Shown one piece after another: positions 51,501 through 63,079 of a DNA stretch of 64,000 bases. The notes beneath the pieces are model-generated. The model was not told where the DNA came from and ran no database searches. It saw only the letters and a list, made by a program, of their open reading frames with translations. The DNA comes from Chamaea fasciata (Eukaryota; Chordata; Aves; Passeriformes; Sylviidae): NCBI GenBank assembly GCA_029207755.1, contig JARCOQ010000016.1, forward strand, positions 253,001 through 317,000, in the 5' to 3' direction. Numbering within the stretch: position 1 is the stretch's first letter; each line of letters begins with the position of its first letter. Made by a program: the position numbers and the translations under genes.

Positions 51501-54500
51501 TTCGTGGGGTTTATAACATCTGACCCTGTGCAAGAGTCCATCATACCACGTCTTTTTCCATCCCTGGTGATCTTTTTATTTTTATCACTTAGCCTTCCTA
51601 CTAAAATTGGCAGCTTTTCTGCTACAACAACCTGGCAGAGTTCAAGGTCAGGAGCTTGCCACTCAGCATAAAAAGAGATACAAGAAATGGTTTTACCAGC
51701 AAAGTCTCCTCCTATGTTAATCTGCAGCAGGCAGTTGCTCTCTAGCAACTACAAACCCGTCCCAAAGCGAACGAATGGGCTTTTCCAAGGTTAGGCCCTC
51801 TCTGTTCTTCAGAGCAGAACTGGAAGGTGAAATACCTGAGTGGTTTAGTAGTAACACGCAGCAAGACAAAATAGTGGTTTCTCATTTTGCATCCCAGTTC
51901 CTTGATGACAATATGTGTAAAAGCATCTGTGAAACAGGCTGTGAATCAAATAAATATTCAGCTGGAGAAACAAATTAGGAACAGACAGTTCCAGACTTAA
52001 CCAGGCATGCAAAGCCCTCTGTTGATGTAGAAATTAGAGATTTCCATAGTCAGCTGAGCATTTCCCAAAGAGTATCTAAATGTTTCCCAAGGTTAATTTG
52101 AGAGTAGGAATGATCTATAAATCATTAAGATGTGATGAGTAGATAAATCAGACAAAAATGGTGGGATTTTTAAACTACTTTCATGATAGTGATAGCTGAA
52201 TGTTAGACAAAATTGTAAAAAACTTCTTTATAAAGGTATTTGTACTCTGAAGGAAAACTAGAATGGAAAGTTTCTCCATTTGGGTGGTGTTTTTTGTTTG
52301 GGGAGTGGGGTTTGAGTGTTTCTGGGCCATTTTTAATGAGGTTGTTGAATCAATTTATACATGCATCCTAGCACCAGCCTTGCCAAAAGCCTGAGCTGAA
52401 CGCCAGGAGTCAGTGACGCCATTTGACAGAATTCATTGGGCCTTTGGTCAAACCCAGGACATGGGTTCATTCATGTTTTCATCCCTTTAATTCGAGTCAC
52501 TCTTGTAGCTGATAATGCAGAGATTACAAAATGCAGTTGTGGAAGAAGCATCCATCCTGCCCTTTGCCATATGGCTGGCTCCAGGTGAAATGGCTGGATT
52601 TTGCCATGGAAAAGTCACCTTTCTTTTGTGTCTTCCATGTTTCTTTCAAATACACATTTGAAGGATTTTCCTGCTCCAGAATGTGCTGTCTCCAGCCTAG
52701 AAGATCTTTGTTTTGAGCGCGATAGTCAGATTGATGCTTCTTTTACCTGAAATACCCGGTGGCTGTTTCAATTAGCACCCTGTAGGCATTTCCTCAGTTG
52801 GGGAAATGTAGGGTGTGCATGGCACTGATTGCCATTCTTGTCGGAAAATGAGCCCAAATTTCCTTGCTCTGAGGCCCAGCTGGCAGAGCTCAGGTAGGGC
52901 TGACAGCCTGGGAGTTACAGTCCTGCATGGATTTTGCACTCTCTGCTGTGCTCCCTGCAGCACCTGAGCTTGTACCTAAACTAGTTCATTTGTAATTGGA
53001 GGGGTTTTTTCACCAAATTACTTTTTGCTAATTTCTTTACAAAATTCTCTACAGACTTATCTGTACACAAATTCTCATTTACACATGAGAAGCCCTTGGC
53101 TGCTTTGAGCTTATCACAGTGTTCCTGTTCTTTGTATTTACACACAAATTACTGCAAGTCCATTAAGTTCTCCCACACCACAGTAATGGCATGGTGGTGA
53201 TTTATGTTTTAACAGTAACAGCAATTCACCAATTTACTAGAGTGTTTCTTGTCATGAATATTTTAATGAGTGCTATAGACTTTATATCTGGTGAAAGAAT
53301 ATAATTTTCAGATGTCTGCTCTTGCCAGATGACATAGCAGAAGAGAGGCACAAACTGTTCAAACGAACAAATGTCTAATAGACTGATCAGAAAATTACAC
53401 TGTAGCTGCTTCGTTTCATGTTTCTTTGCTGCCAGACATTTGCTAAGCTGATGACCTGATTGACAGGTAACACTTCACTGCATTTGTAGGTTTCTTTGAA
53501 CAAAGATCAGGGAAATAAAATAATGAAGAGAAATATATTTACTACTAGCAGAAAATCTAAAGGAACAGTTTTCATCTTCTTCAATCTAAAAAGGAACAGT
53601 TTGCATGTTCTTCAAGAGTAGTGTTTCCCAGGGAAAAGGGCAAAGGTAGTGGGAATGAAATGATCTGAATATCCTTTGTAACTTCTCCTATTTCAACTGT
53701 CAAAATGGAGGAAATTACACAGAACTAAGCCCTGCCTTCACTTACATGATAAAAATCTTCAGAGAATGTGGGCAGAGAAGTACCAGGGGTCAGCTAGATA
53801 CCCCCCGGGGGAGGAGGGAAACAGGGAGGGATGCTGAGGGACTAGGCTGTCTTCAAAGGGTGATGTTTCTAGAGAGGCATGACACAAACCTGACCTGGAC
53901 TATGTCTGCATAAGCTGGACCACAATTGTTTTTTGCATGTCCATAAAACAAAGTCCATGAGGACTTCACAGAGTGATTGTGGGATGTAAGGAACAGATTT
54001 TCATAAAGAACTTGGGAAGATTTTCTCCCATTTGTTTGTGTTCTGGTCACCAGAGTCTCTTTCAAGAACCTGAGAACACAGATAGCCTCTAACCAGAGAC
54101 TTTTCTTTCCTCCTGGCTCCTGCTAAAGGAATTCCTTCTCCTTCACAGCCACAGTGGAGGGAAGAGGACGACAGTAGAAGTGAGTGGGAAGATGGATAGC
54201 TATCATTGTCAAGTGTTACCTTCTGAGTCACACAGCCCTTTGAGGATAAGAGAGCCTGGGAGAGGAGAATAATTCCTTTAGTTTTAACTGAATGATTGAG
54301 ATTGATAGCAAGAGGAAAGAGAGTTCCTGTCAGCAAGCAGAATACCTGTCCACTGCAGGGGATGAGCAGAGAGCAGCAATCATGTCCAGACAGCCGGGTA
54401 ATTGTCACATGATTGTAACGGTAGGTGAGGTTTGGGTGCTGCAGATTCAAACTGGCGACCGAGGCCTGAAAGGCTCCGTGTGTCACCATCAGCCCTCTGA

Positions 54501-57500
54501 GAGGAGCACGGCTCACTGATGCCCATCTTCTCTGCAGTGGCTGACAGCTCACTGCTGAACTTTTGTTGTTGGCCATGCCAATAGGAAATATTTTCAGGGC
54601 TCACAAAGAGGTTGGATTTTAAAATATTGAAGTAGGATGAAAAAAAAAAAAGTAAAAGGAAATGAAAAGGGACTGATTTGCACATGAATGTATTTTTTAT
54701 CAGTTTTCAGGCTTATTGGATGACGGCATAAAAGATTAAAAATATCCTTACCCACTGAGTGAGAAATGTATGTTATTAATGCAGATAAACTTAATTGAAG
54801 CTAGATGTCAGGAGTTTAAAATATATTTCTATAGAGGTTTTTTCACTCTTGTTGAGAAGCTGAAATTCATCATGCTAGTACGTGATGTTCCTAAAGCTGG
54901 AGAGGAAGGGAAAAGTGCCCCAACAAGCCCCTGCTCACTGGAAAGTGGGGGAAGCACCGCAGGTATGTCTTGGATGGAGGTTGTCTGGGTGCTTGGGCTT
55001 AATTTCTTGCTACTCAGAATCTGTCTCCATGATCCGTCTCCATGTCTGAGTGGGAATGTAAGTGACAGACAGGTGGGAGCTAGAAAAAGTTAAGTATGAC
55101 TAGATATTCAGGTTTTAAATTTTATTGTGAAAAAGGCAGTGGTTTAATGTTTGGTACAAAAAGACAAGCAGATAAAGCAGGGCTTGGATTTTTTTCTTTA
55201 CTCCTTTGATCAGACCTGATGGATTTCAGGGAAATATCTTCAAACTTTTGAGCCAAATTTTTTAAAGCCAGCCAGTGTTTTAGCTGAGAGATAGACAGGA
55301 CAGACAGTAACAGTCTGGTTACCACTGTGTTGATAGAAATCATGAGATCATTGAGCTGGATTCCCTTCCCTCGGAGTATCTGTAGAAGTCAGTGGTGACT
55401 GCCTTTCTCCTCCTTGGTGTGGTGCATTCAGGTCAGGATCAGGCTCCCAGGAACCTGAATAGGGATATTTAGGTCTGAAACCTGACAGCCAAATAGATTA
55501 AACAAGTGTTTTTCCTAAATGGGTGGGCTTCCTTATGCAATAATTAATAAAAATGTTAAACTGTATTAACCCAAAAAGAAAATTGTCCTCACTCCTCCAC
55601 AGGTGCATTGGGGCTCTCTGTTGTGCCTTCATTGCCTGGTTGCTTGAGCTGTTGGGATTTTTCTCCAGACCTTCATTAGATCTTAAACACAGGGCTTCAT
55701 TTTACCCATATTGAGACAACTGCAGCGTGCCAGCTCCCATATGGGTAGGGCTGAGAACAGATTTCTGCTTCATGGCTGACACCATTAAGTGCTGAAAACT
55801 CTCCCACATTTGTTTATTTACAGCATCATGGGATCCTGTGGATAAGCCTGTTTGGGCTGCAGTCCCCACCTTGGAAACAGGACTTGCAAAGTGATGGAGA
55901 AAGCTGGAGGAGCTGGGAATTAGTTAAACGCACGAGGTCTCCCAGGATCATGTGAACCGGCAGGATCCCATCTCAGCTTTGGGGCTGCAGGATTGAGGAG
56001 TGGTAGGGGACAGGAGGAGCCCTTGCTGGAGGTGCCACAGGGTGCTGGGAACTTTTCCAGGTCTCCCGTGGTGTTTAACAGAGCTGGGTGGTGTCTCCTG
56101 GGCTTGTGTGTGCCCATGTTGGGAGCTGTGCTGCTCCATGGGCCAGGCATCACTGGTAGAGGACGAAAAATTGCACTGTGGGACCCTTGAGTTATGGTTT
56201 CCAACATTTAGAAGGTTAATTTTGAAATGATTCAATTCTTTCTTTCCTGGTTTTCCAGGTGTTTAGTTTTTGTTATAATTAGTATTGTGGAAGGGTCCAG
56301 GGCAGGGCTGGGCTGAGCACCTCAGGGCCAAAGAACAATAAATCTGTGCCTGTGCTCTGACCCTCCAATCACCAGCTCTCTGACCATTCAAGAGCAGCAG
56401 GTTCTGGAAGAAACACTACAGAAAACGTCAATACTGGAATCCTAGAGAAATTTCAAGCAGGAACAAAAGAGAGGAGATCCAAATGGGTCATGACCCCGCG
56501 GGTATCTTGGACAAATGGGCACTGCTCTCACGGATTTGTGTCGTAACCACCTCTGAGTTTATTTTCTTTGCTCTGCTCAGAGCTGAAACTGCACCAAAAC
56601 TGCCACACACAGGCCCATGTGAGATCAGGGCTCATGTCATTGATATTAGTCAGTAATAGGAAACTGAACAATGCAGCATGGATTAAAAAACATCCATGAA
56701 AACCACTGCGTTTCAGCACTCTTTAAACGCCTGCAACTGCTACTTTTCTTTTTGCATGAAAAACATTTCTCTGAATTGCAACAGTTGAAGCAATCAACAG
56801 CTCCAGCACTGAAAATCAGGCAGCTAAACCAGAAAATTGGGTGCAATTTGTAATCTGCACAATGTGCAGATCTTCTGCCAGAATACATTTTCCGGAGAAC
56901 ATTTATTTGGGTCACATCTCCCAACCTGGGATTCCTCAGGAAGAATCAGCAGGTTTTATCCGGCATAAAGCCCCCACATTTCTGCATTCAGGCAGAGAGG
57001 TGCTGCAGAGAGGCATCAGCAAGGCCCTGTCCATCTTCACCTACAATGAAGTGCTGAAAGACAAAAGATAGACTGTGGAGTGTTTCAGGAGAGAGACACC
57101 GAGACATCTGCACCCTCCCAGCACTGACAGAGCCCTCTGCAAGTCTGAAGGGGGTTGTTCATTCTGGGGAAAAAAGGCTTTTGTCCAGTAACAGTGATTC
57201 CAAACAGCTTTCTGTCCCCTCTGCCATGTTGTATTGGCTCCTTGGCAGCAGCTGAAGCCCCTGGGCTCTGCCTGTAGCACCCAGCTGCACACCTCAGCCC
57301 TGCCAGCCTGGGACAAGCTGCTTCCAGGACTGCTCTAAAGTGGCCACTTGCAGCAGGGGTTGTACAGCAGAGCTGAAAATAATGAGGAACAGAATGCCCC
57401 ACTTTGCCATTAGAATCCTGGCAAGTCCTTTCATTGCCTGTGGGGCAGAGGAGACAAAGAACACAGGTTAGGGCCACCTCTCAAGGGATGGGGGCAGTAT

Positions 57501-57688
57501 ATTTGAGGAAAGAATTAAACCAGTCTGTGTTTTCCCATGCAAGGCAGCTGATTGCTGAGTGGATTTCCCTTTTGTGCTCTGCTGCTCAGGGAGAGTGAGG
57601 TACAACAGCAGGACCCAGGTCTGCTGAGGTGAGAGTGCACCTGAAAAGCAACCCAGATACCTTCTGATGATTAAACCAGTGTTTAACC
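51501..57688. other. Unique noncoding sequence
   Basis: No exon, RNA gene or assignable repeat was recognised. An A-run lies near 54640-54651. A 191-codon open frame on - (54001-54576) shows no recognisable domain. A small tandem duplication at 53554-53614 is listed separately. Confidence 0.5.
53554..53614 (+). repeat. Two-copy tandem duplication of about 30 bp
   Basis: AATCTAAAGGAACAGTTTTC with its following TCTTCTTCA (53554-53583) is repeated with a 2-bp insertion and two substitutions up to 53614. Confidence 0.9.
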
Positions 57689-57800
57689 ATAAACCCCCAA
57701 CAACCCAAAACCAAAGCAAAAACACCCAAACAAAAAACCCGAACAACAAACCAAACCAACCACCCTCCAAACAAACCCAAAAAGCCCAACAAAACCCCAC
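57689..57800 (+). repeat. C/A-only low-complexity tract
   Basis: About 110 bp consist almost entirely of A and C (AACCCAAAAC-type blocks), with very few G or T. It has no clear period. The reverse strand is G/T-rich, and an open frame there codes for F, W, L, G and V, as expected from composition alone. Confidence 0.9.
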
Positions 57801-58353
57801 AGTTTTATATGGAACGGGAGAGCTAACTATTTGCTGTGATCCAAAGCAGAGTGCTGTAAGAGTTTTGTGGACAATCTAAGCCACTCTGTGGGGAGGTGCT
57901 GACTATTTTCGTCCCATTTGGCCTCCAGCACTGCACTTCATGTCTCATAGTACCATGCAGTTGTTAAATCACACCCCACGTTTTTGTTAGAATTCACAGC
58001 TGCACCTCCATAGTGAGCACATCCGCAGGGACCTCTCCCACAACCAAGCAGTCATCCCCCTCCTTCATTTCCACAACTCTCTCAGCTTTGGCCCCAACAC
58101 CGAGCCCAGCGTTACCAATTCGCTGCTCTATGATGTGTGTCTGATCCCCCTGGCCCCCTGGCAGCCCTGCAACATCCCATGAGCTTGCAGTTGCTGCTCT
58201 TTCCTCTTGTACACAAAGCTGAGTGCACAGTTTCTGCTGCTGAGACAGGGAAACGCCAGTGTGCACCTGCTCTGTGCTCTGGTGGAGCCACCTCAGTAGA
58301 GAAATGAGCGTTTCACAGTTGTTTTAATGAGCGCTGTAAGGTTAGCCTGGCAG

Positions 58354-58384
58354 GTTACAACAGGTAGTAATTACCTGCTGTTAC
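58354..58384. promoter_or_regulatory. Imperfect palindrome with paired CAGGTA sites
   Basis: GTTACAACAGGTA and its near reverse complement TACCTGCTGTTAC flank GTAAT, giving a 31-bp imperfect inverted repeat. It contains two CAGGTA/TACCTG motifs facing each other, and a third CAGGTA is at 58484. CAGGTA is an E-box form bound by ZEB-type repressors; binding here is an inference. Confidence 0.45.
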
Positions 58385-58451
58385 ACGGTGATAACGACGT
58401 GACCATGGTGTTATTATGGTAATAGCATCAAAACATTGTCTTAATACGCTG

Positions 58452-58467
58452 AGGTCAAACAAGGTCC
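58452..58467 (+). promoter_or_regulatory. DR4-like nuclear receptor motif
   Basis: AGGTCA and AGGTCC are arranged as a direct repeat with a 4-bp spacer (AACA). This is the DR4 layout known for thyroid hormone and LXR receptors with RXR. Single motifs of this kind occur by chance, but this one lies 70 bp from the palindrome. Confidence 0.4.
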
Positions 58468-61400
58468 GTATTACCTTATCTTACAGGTAATTTATTCCCA
58501 TGAATTGCACCGTGAGGCAATGCCGTGGGGATTTTGCAGCTCAGGCAATCCTGAGAGAAGTTTATGAGTGCTCACATGTGATGAACATTTGCAATAGCTG
58601 AAAGAACACCTGAACTCCTTGGCATGTGTACTAATTGATTCCTAGGAAAAAGTTAGTCTAATGCCGTAAGTAATCCGTGCACTTTTGTTTTGGTCCTGTG
58701 AGGCCAAGGGGAGAGTGGGACCCCACTGCAGATAAGAGAGAAAAAGCACCTCAAAGTCATTAAGAAAGTCCCAAGAAATTGGCCTCTGATGATTTTTTTT
58801 TCAGTCCTGGTCACATAATCCATCCTTAATTTGAGATGTCACAACTGTGCTCCAAGTTTCTGTTGAAAATGCCCTCCCCTCCTGCAGTGGAGGCGGAAGG
58901 GACCATCTCCTTGCAGCAGAAACGCCTGTGGTGCAGCTCTCCAGAATCAGACTCCAATTAGCTGCACATAAGCTAAAGAAAAAAAGCTTTATAATATGTG
59001 CCAACATGGTGGTAACTAATTGCATGTGACAGTGGACTAATTGTGTTGTGCCTTTAAGCGAGTGCAGTACTTGAATGGAGATGGTGACTCCAGCTTTGCT
59101 CTCCACACAGGCTGGGGAGTGGATAATTCAGCTGGGGAAATTTGTCTGCAGTGGGGGGGTCAGGCTGCTGGTTCCCTCTGTGCCTGGGCCATCCAGGAGC
59201 ACCCAGCCAGCCCAGCTCAGCTGCAGCAGCCCCAGCTGGCAGGGTGCATCAAACCTTCGTATTGTTATTCCTTGATTTTACTGCAGTCAATATCAAAGTA
59301 TGATCCTGGTTTCTTTACCTAATAGAAGGTGCTTTTTGGGGTTTTTTTGGCATGGACATTCTCCAGAGAAGGACTTTGATAGGTACTGACAAAGAAACCC
59401 AGGGAAATGAGATCTCCTGCCATTCTTCCCACCACAGGAGCTCTCTGATCTGGCTGATGGCCTGCTGGGGGCTGCTGGTAAATCCTGACCCCCAGATGAG
59501 CCCCAGCTGACACTGTGGGCATACAAGAGTCCGCTCTGAATGACCCCAGTGCATGGAAAGAGGGTTGGGCAGCTGAGGGAAGAGAGGGCTGGCAGGAGGC
59601 AGAGTTTGTCACTCCTGGCAGCACTTCTGCAGCAGTCCTTGCCCTAAAACAAGGGAGCCCTGTGCAGGAGATTTTTCTAGGGACTCAGGAGGAAAAATTC
59701 ATCAAACTAAGTCAGCAAAAGTCCATGGATCACACTGACATCCTCTACATGCACAGAGGACTGCAGACGTGGGAGCTCAGAAGGAACATTGCAATTGAAT
59801 ACCACTGCCCGTCAAGTTGGTGAGCAGAGAGCATCAAAATTCAGGATTTGTGATATTTCAGAGCAAGGCTGAAAAAAAAAAAAAGCAGATGTGTAGAACC
59901 TAATAATCTATGTGCCAATGCAATGTCAAAGTGAGCGTGCAATATTAATGATATTTAAAAATGTACATATACATTCAATTTCGATGCAAGTGGTAAATCA
60001 TGTAATAAAATAAAGCAGAATATTTTACCTGCTAGATTTGAAATGCAGTTGGAAAGGAATTTGCTACAGGGTAGCCTTTAGTAATAAATGGTAGAAGGAA
60101 GCACATCACTCACAAACATTCCTTTGTGAATGGTGGAGTGCTTTCATTTATGAAAAGGTTACTGTGGTCAAAATGATCCATTCTGCACAGCAGGACACAA
60201 GCACTGCTCTGGAGGATTTCAGTCTTTCTGGAGAAAAGAATCATATTGTAGTATGGTAAACAGCCCTCAATCTGACAGAGAGGTCACCTCCGTGGGTATT
60301 TTCTCAGAAAAAAATTATTTTCTACTTGTCATGATAGTTACTTGACTGTTTCTCAGCTTGCAAAATTCCCTAATCCTTAACAAAATGAGCTATGTGTTTT
60401 ATTACCATTTCCCCTTCTTAAAATTATATCCTAAGGATTTTTCCCAGTTTTTTAAGGTTGATTCCAAATGATTAAAGAATTTTTTCCCCCTTAAAAAAAA
60501 AAAAATCATACTGTTGGAGTATGCCAAAGCACTTGACGATTTTTACTTTCTGCTACATAGCAATGTACTCATTCAGCAGTTGCTGCAGCAATGTAACAAT
60601 AAAGGTATAAAAAATTACGGTATTCATCTAAAAAGAGGATTCTTTAATCATATCATTGAATAATTTTTGATAGAAAATAATAACAAGTTCACATGAGGTA
60701 AATAAATATGTATTATCATTAAATATAAAAAGTATAATGTAATGAAAATTCTCGTGATATGGCAGATGAAGGCTAAATCTGCTATGGAAACAAAGCAGAG
60801 TGACTCTGAGGATGCACACTGATTTGTTTTGGCTGTGAGGACTCTCCAGCTGAGCCAGGGCTCTCTCATGCCGGGTGCTCAAACACAGAGCAGGATGGTT
60901 GGGATGGGGACAGGAAGGAAAACCTGACCAGAGGCAGCAAAGCCAGCGAGGTGCTGGGCCCATGGGGTGGGGGTGATACAGCAGCCCAGGCTCTTGCATC
61001 TTTCCTCATCCTGTATTTGTTAATTTATGTCTAAACAACTTTTTCTCTTGAATTCTGGCAGAATGAGCATCGCTCCTCTCCTCTGTGAAAACTCCATCTT
61101 ATCAGGGAAGGCTTCTCAGCACATTTCAGATAAGAAGCCCAGGGGCCCCCAGGCTGCTCCCCTGTCCTTCACGCAGAGCTCCTCCTGCTCCACATCCCTG
61201 CAGGTGTGTGGGAAGCAGCTCCACAAATACCTTTTTGCATAGAAATGAGAAGCTGTTTTAAAATTAGATTACTATCATAAAAGCATTGCTGCTGCTTCTC
61301 ATCTGTTCTACCTTTCCACTTACATTCTTTTTATTGCTGCTAAGCTTCTTACCATGCCAATGTCTTTCAGGTTCATGATTATAAAGTATTTAAAAATATC

Positions 61401-62164
61401 CAAGCTGTACTGAGTGATAGCAAGTTGAAAATAATAGACTCTAATTCGAAAAATGAAAAGCAGGTAATGCATTATTTAGAAAAATATGTTGCTTACTAAA
61501 AAAAAAAAAAAATATTTGTTTTCATTTATGGCAGAGTCTGGTCTTTTGCTGTTTTATTATCTGATATATTTTACCTCTACATGGCACATTTTACCTCCAT
61601 AAGCATAGATTTTTTTTTTCCCCAGCAGTTTAAAGCATCCAGAAATGGGCCTTTCATCTAGCAGAACGTGAAACTGAAATGAGAATAATACCTGCTGATG
61701 TAGCTGTCTGGTACCAAAACACATCACTCAGCCTGCCTGTTCTCGTGCTCTGGGTGGACTCTGATGCTTTTTGTATTTGGGCAATTTCTCTTTGCTTTTC
61801 TTAAAAAAAACCAAAACCCCCTTATCCTGACAAGGCTTGGCCCTTTTGGGAGCGTGCAGATACCCTACTGCACTCATTCCAGCGGGAAGGATAAGGCTGG
61901 ATGTAAGGAGGGGTTTGGCCCATCACTCACCAACCTCAATCCTGGTGTTTGCACCACCTCCAGATAAACCCAGGGATGAAGTCACGGGGAGTAGATCAAA
62001 AGTCCCAAAAGTTTCTGTGGTTGCACAGAAACTTGCTGAACTTGCAATAATGTAAAGTAAGTAGGAAGTTTAAGTTAAGGTAACAATTCTTTGGGGTTTA
62101 TTTATTTATTTATTTTAACACATGTAAATACCCTTCTTTCATAGCTGTGCAAAACAAACCTGGC

Positions 62165-62183
62165 GGGGGGGGGGGGGGGGGGG
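62165..62183 (+). repeat. Poly-G homopolymer, 19 bases
   Basis: Nineteen consecutive G residues lie 50 bp left of the second LTR. The exact length is the kind of thing sequencing often gets wrong. Confidence 0.9.
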
Positions 62184-62233
62184 ATGGCACTTCCCAGGAA
62201 TTTCACTGCCAGCACCTCTGGGACTGCTTTGCT

Positions 62234-62669
62234 TGCTGCCTTGGAGTGAGTACCTAGAGCAGAGGCTAGCCAAGATTAAGAGAACAAGAGCAGGTATTTA
62301 TGAAAGGCCTTTAACAGATACACCTTGGGCAGTGCAAGAGCCTGGCAGAGGCTCCCCCAAGAGGGACGAGGGTCACGAGTGTTTCAGACAGAAATAAGTT
62401 TGGTCTATTTGCATATCAGAGGTTAATTTTCCAATTACGGCTTCCGGTAATGAAGTCATATTCCCCCAGTTTGCTTCTCCTCCCTGATTCACTTTTGTTT
62501 TTACTTTTTGGGGCCTGAGGCAGAGGGTGTCCTTGGTTCTCAGGCCTGGAAGGATTATTTTGTCTGACCAAAATGTGAAGAGAGCTTGCTAACACTTTAT
62601 CAGGAGTTCAGTTACACACTAATGCAGCGCAGGATCTGAAAAAAATAAATGCTAAAACTGAAGGCATCA
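62234..62669 (-). mobile_element. Solo LTR of an endogenous retrovirus (copy B)
   Basis: This is the reverse-orientation copy of the LTR at 5026-5461, also 436 bp. Read on the - strand it begins TGATGCCTT and ends AAGGCAGCA. The polyadenylation signal is altered (CATAAATA where copy A has CAATAAAC). It carries an intact octamer motif (ATTTGCAT on the + strand at 62407-62414), while copy A has a one-base variant. No internal viral sequence adjoins it, and no target duplication is evident (TTGCT and GTATG). Confidence 0.85.
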
Positions 62670-62789
62670 GTATGGGAGGCAATCCCTGGGAAAGAAAGAG
62701 GGATGAGCTCCCTCCTCCAAGGGCCACAGGCAGCACAGGTCTGTGGGGTCAGTCCGGATACCTCAGGCTGTGTCCCTGAGCTGCACAGA

Positions 62790-63079
62790 GATCCAGCTCT
62801 CCGAGGGGGAATCCAGAGATCCAGCTCTCTGAGTAGGATCCAGAGATCCCTCTCTCCAAGGGGGATCCAGAGATCCATCTCTCTGAGGGGGAATCCAGGG
62901 ATCCATCTCTCTGAGTAGGATCCAGAGATCCCTCTCTCCAAGGGGGATCCAGAGATCCATCTCTCCGAGGGGGAATCCAGGGATCCATCTCTCTGAGTAG
63001 GATCCAGAGATCCCTCTCTCCAAGGGGGATCCAGGGATCCATCTCTCCGAGGGGAATCTAGGGATCCATCTCTCTGAGG
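62790..63079 (+). repeat. 27/28-bp minisatellite with 82-bp higher-order unit
   Basis: Ten full units of 27 or 28 bp and a final partial one each start with GATCC. Three types differ in the middle: CCGAGGGGGAATCCAG (28 bp), CTGAGTAGGATCCAGA (27 bp) and CCAAGGGGGATCCAGA (27 bp). They follow each other in fixed order, giving an 82-bp higher-order repeat present just over three times. The unit lengths add up exactly to the position of the final partial copy at 63063. Open frames through it on the - strand (up to 156 codons) come from the lack of stops in the unit. Confidence 0.95.

Larger units (their letters stand above)
57801..62164. other. Unique noncoding sequence
   Basis: No gene or assignable mobile element was recognised apart from the motif cluster at 58354-58490. 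A-runs occur at 59871-59884, 60495-60506 and 61499-61512, and a TTTA microsatellite at about 62097-62115. Very AT-rich DNA fills 59930-60060 and 60600-60740. Confidence 0.5.

Noticed and set aside
55335..55420. Possible reverse CR1 end (AATCATGAGATCATTGAGCT)
   Set aside because: The first 20 or so bases resemble a reversed CR1 end, but the following blocks expected in CR1 are absent.
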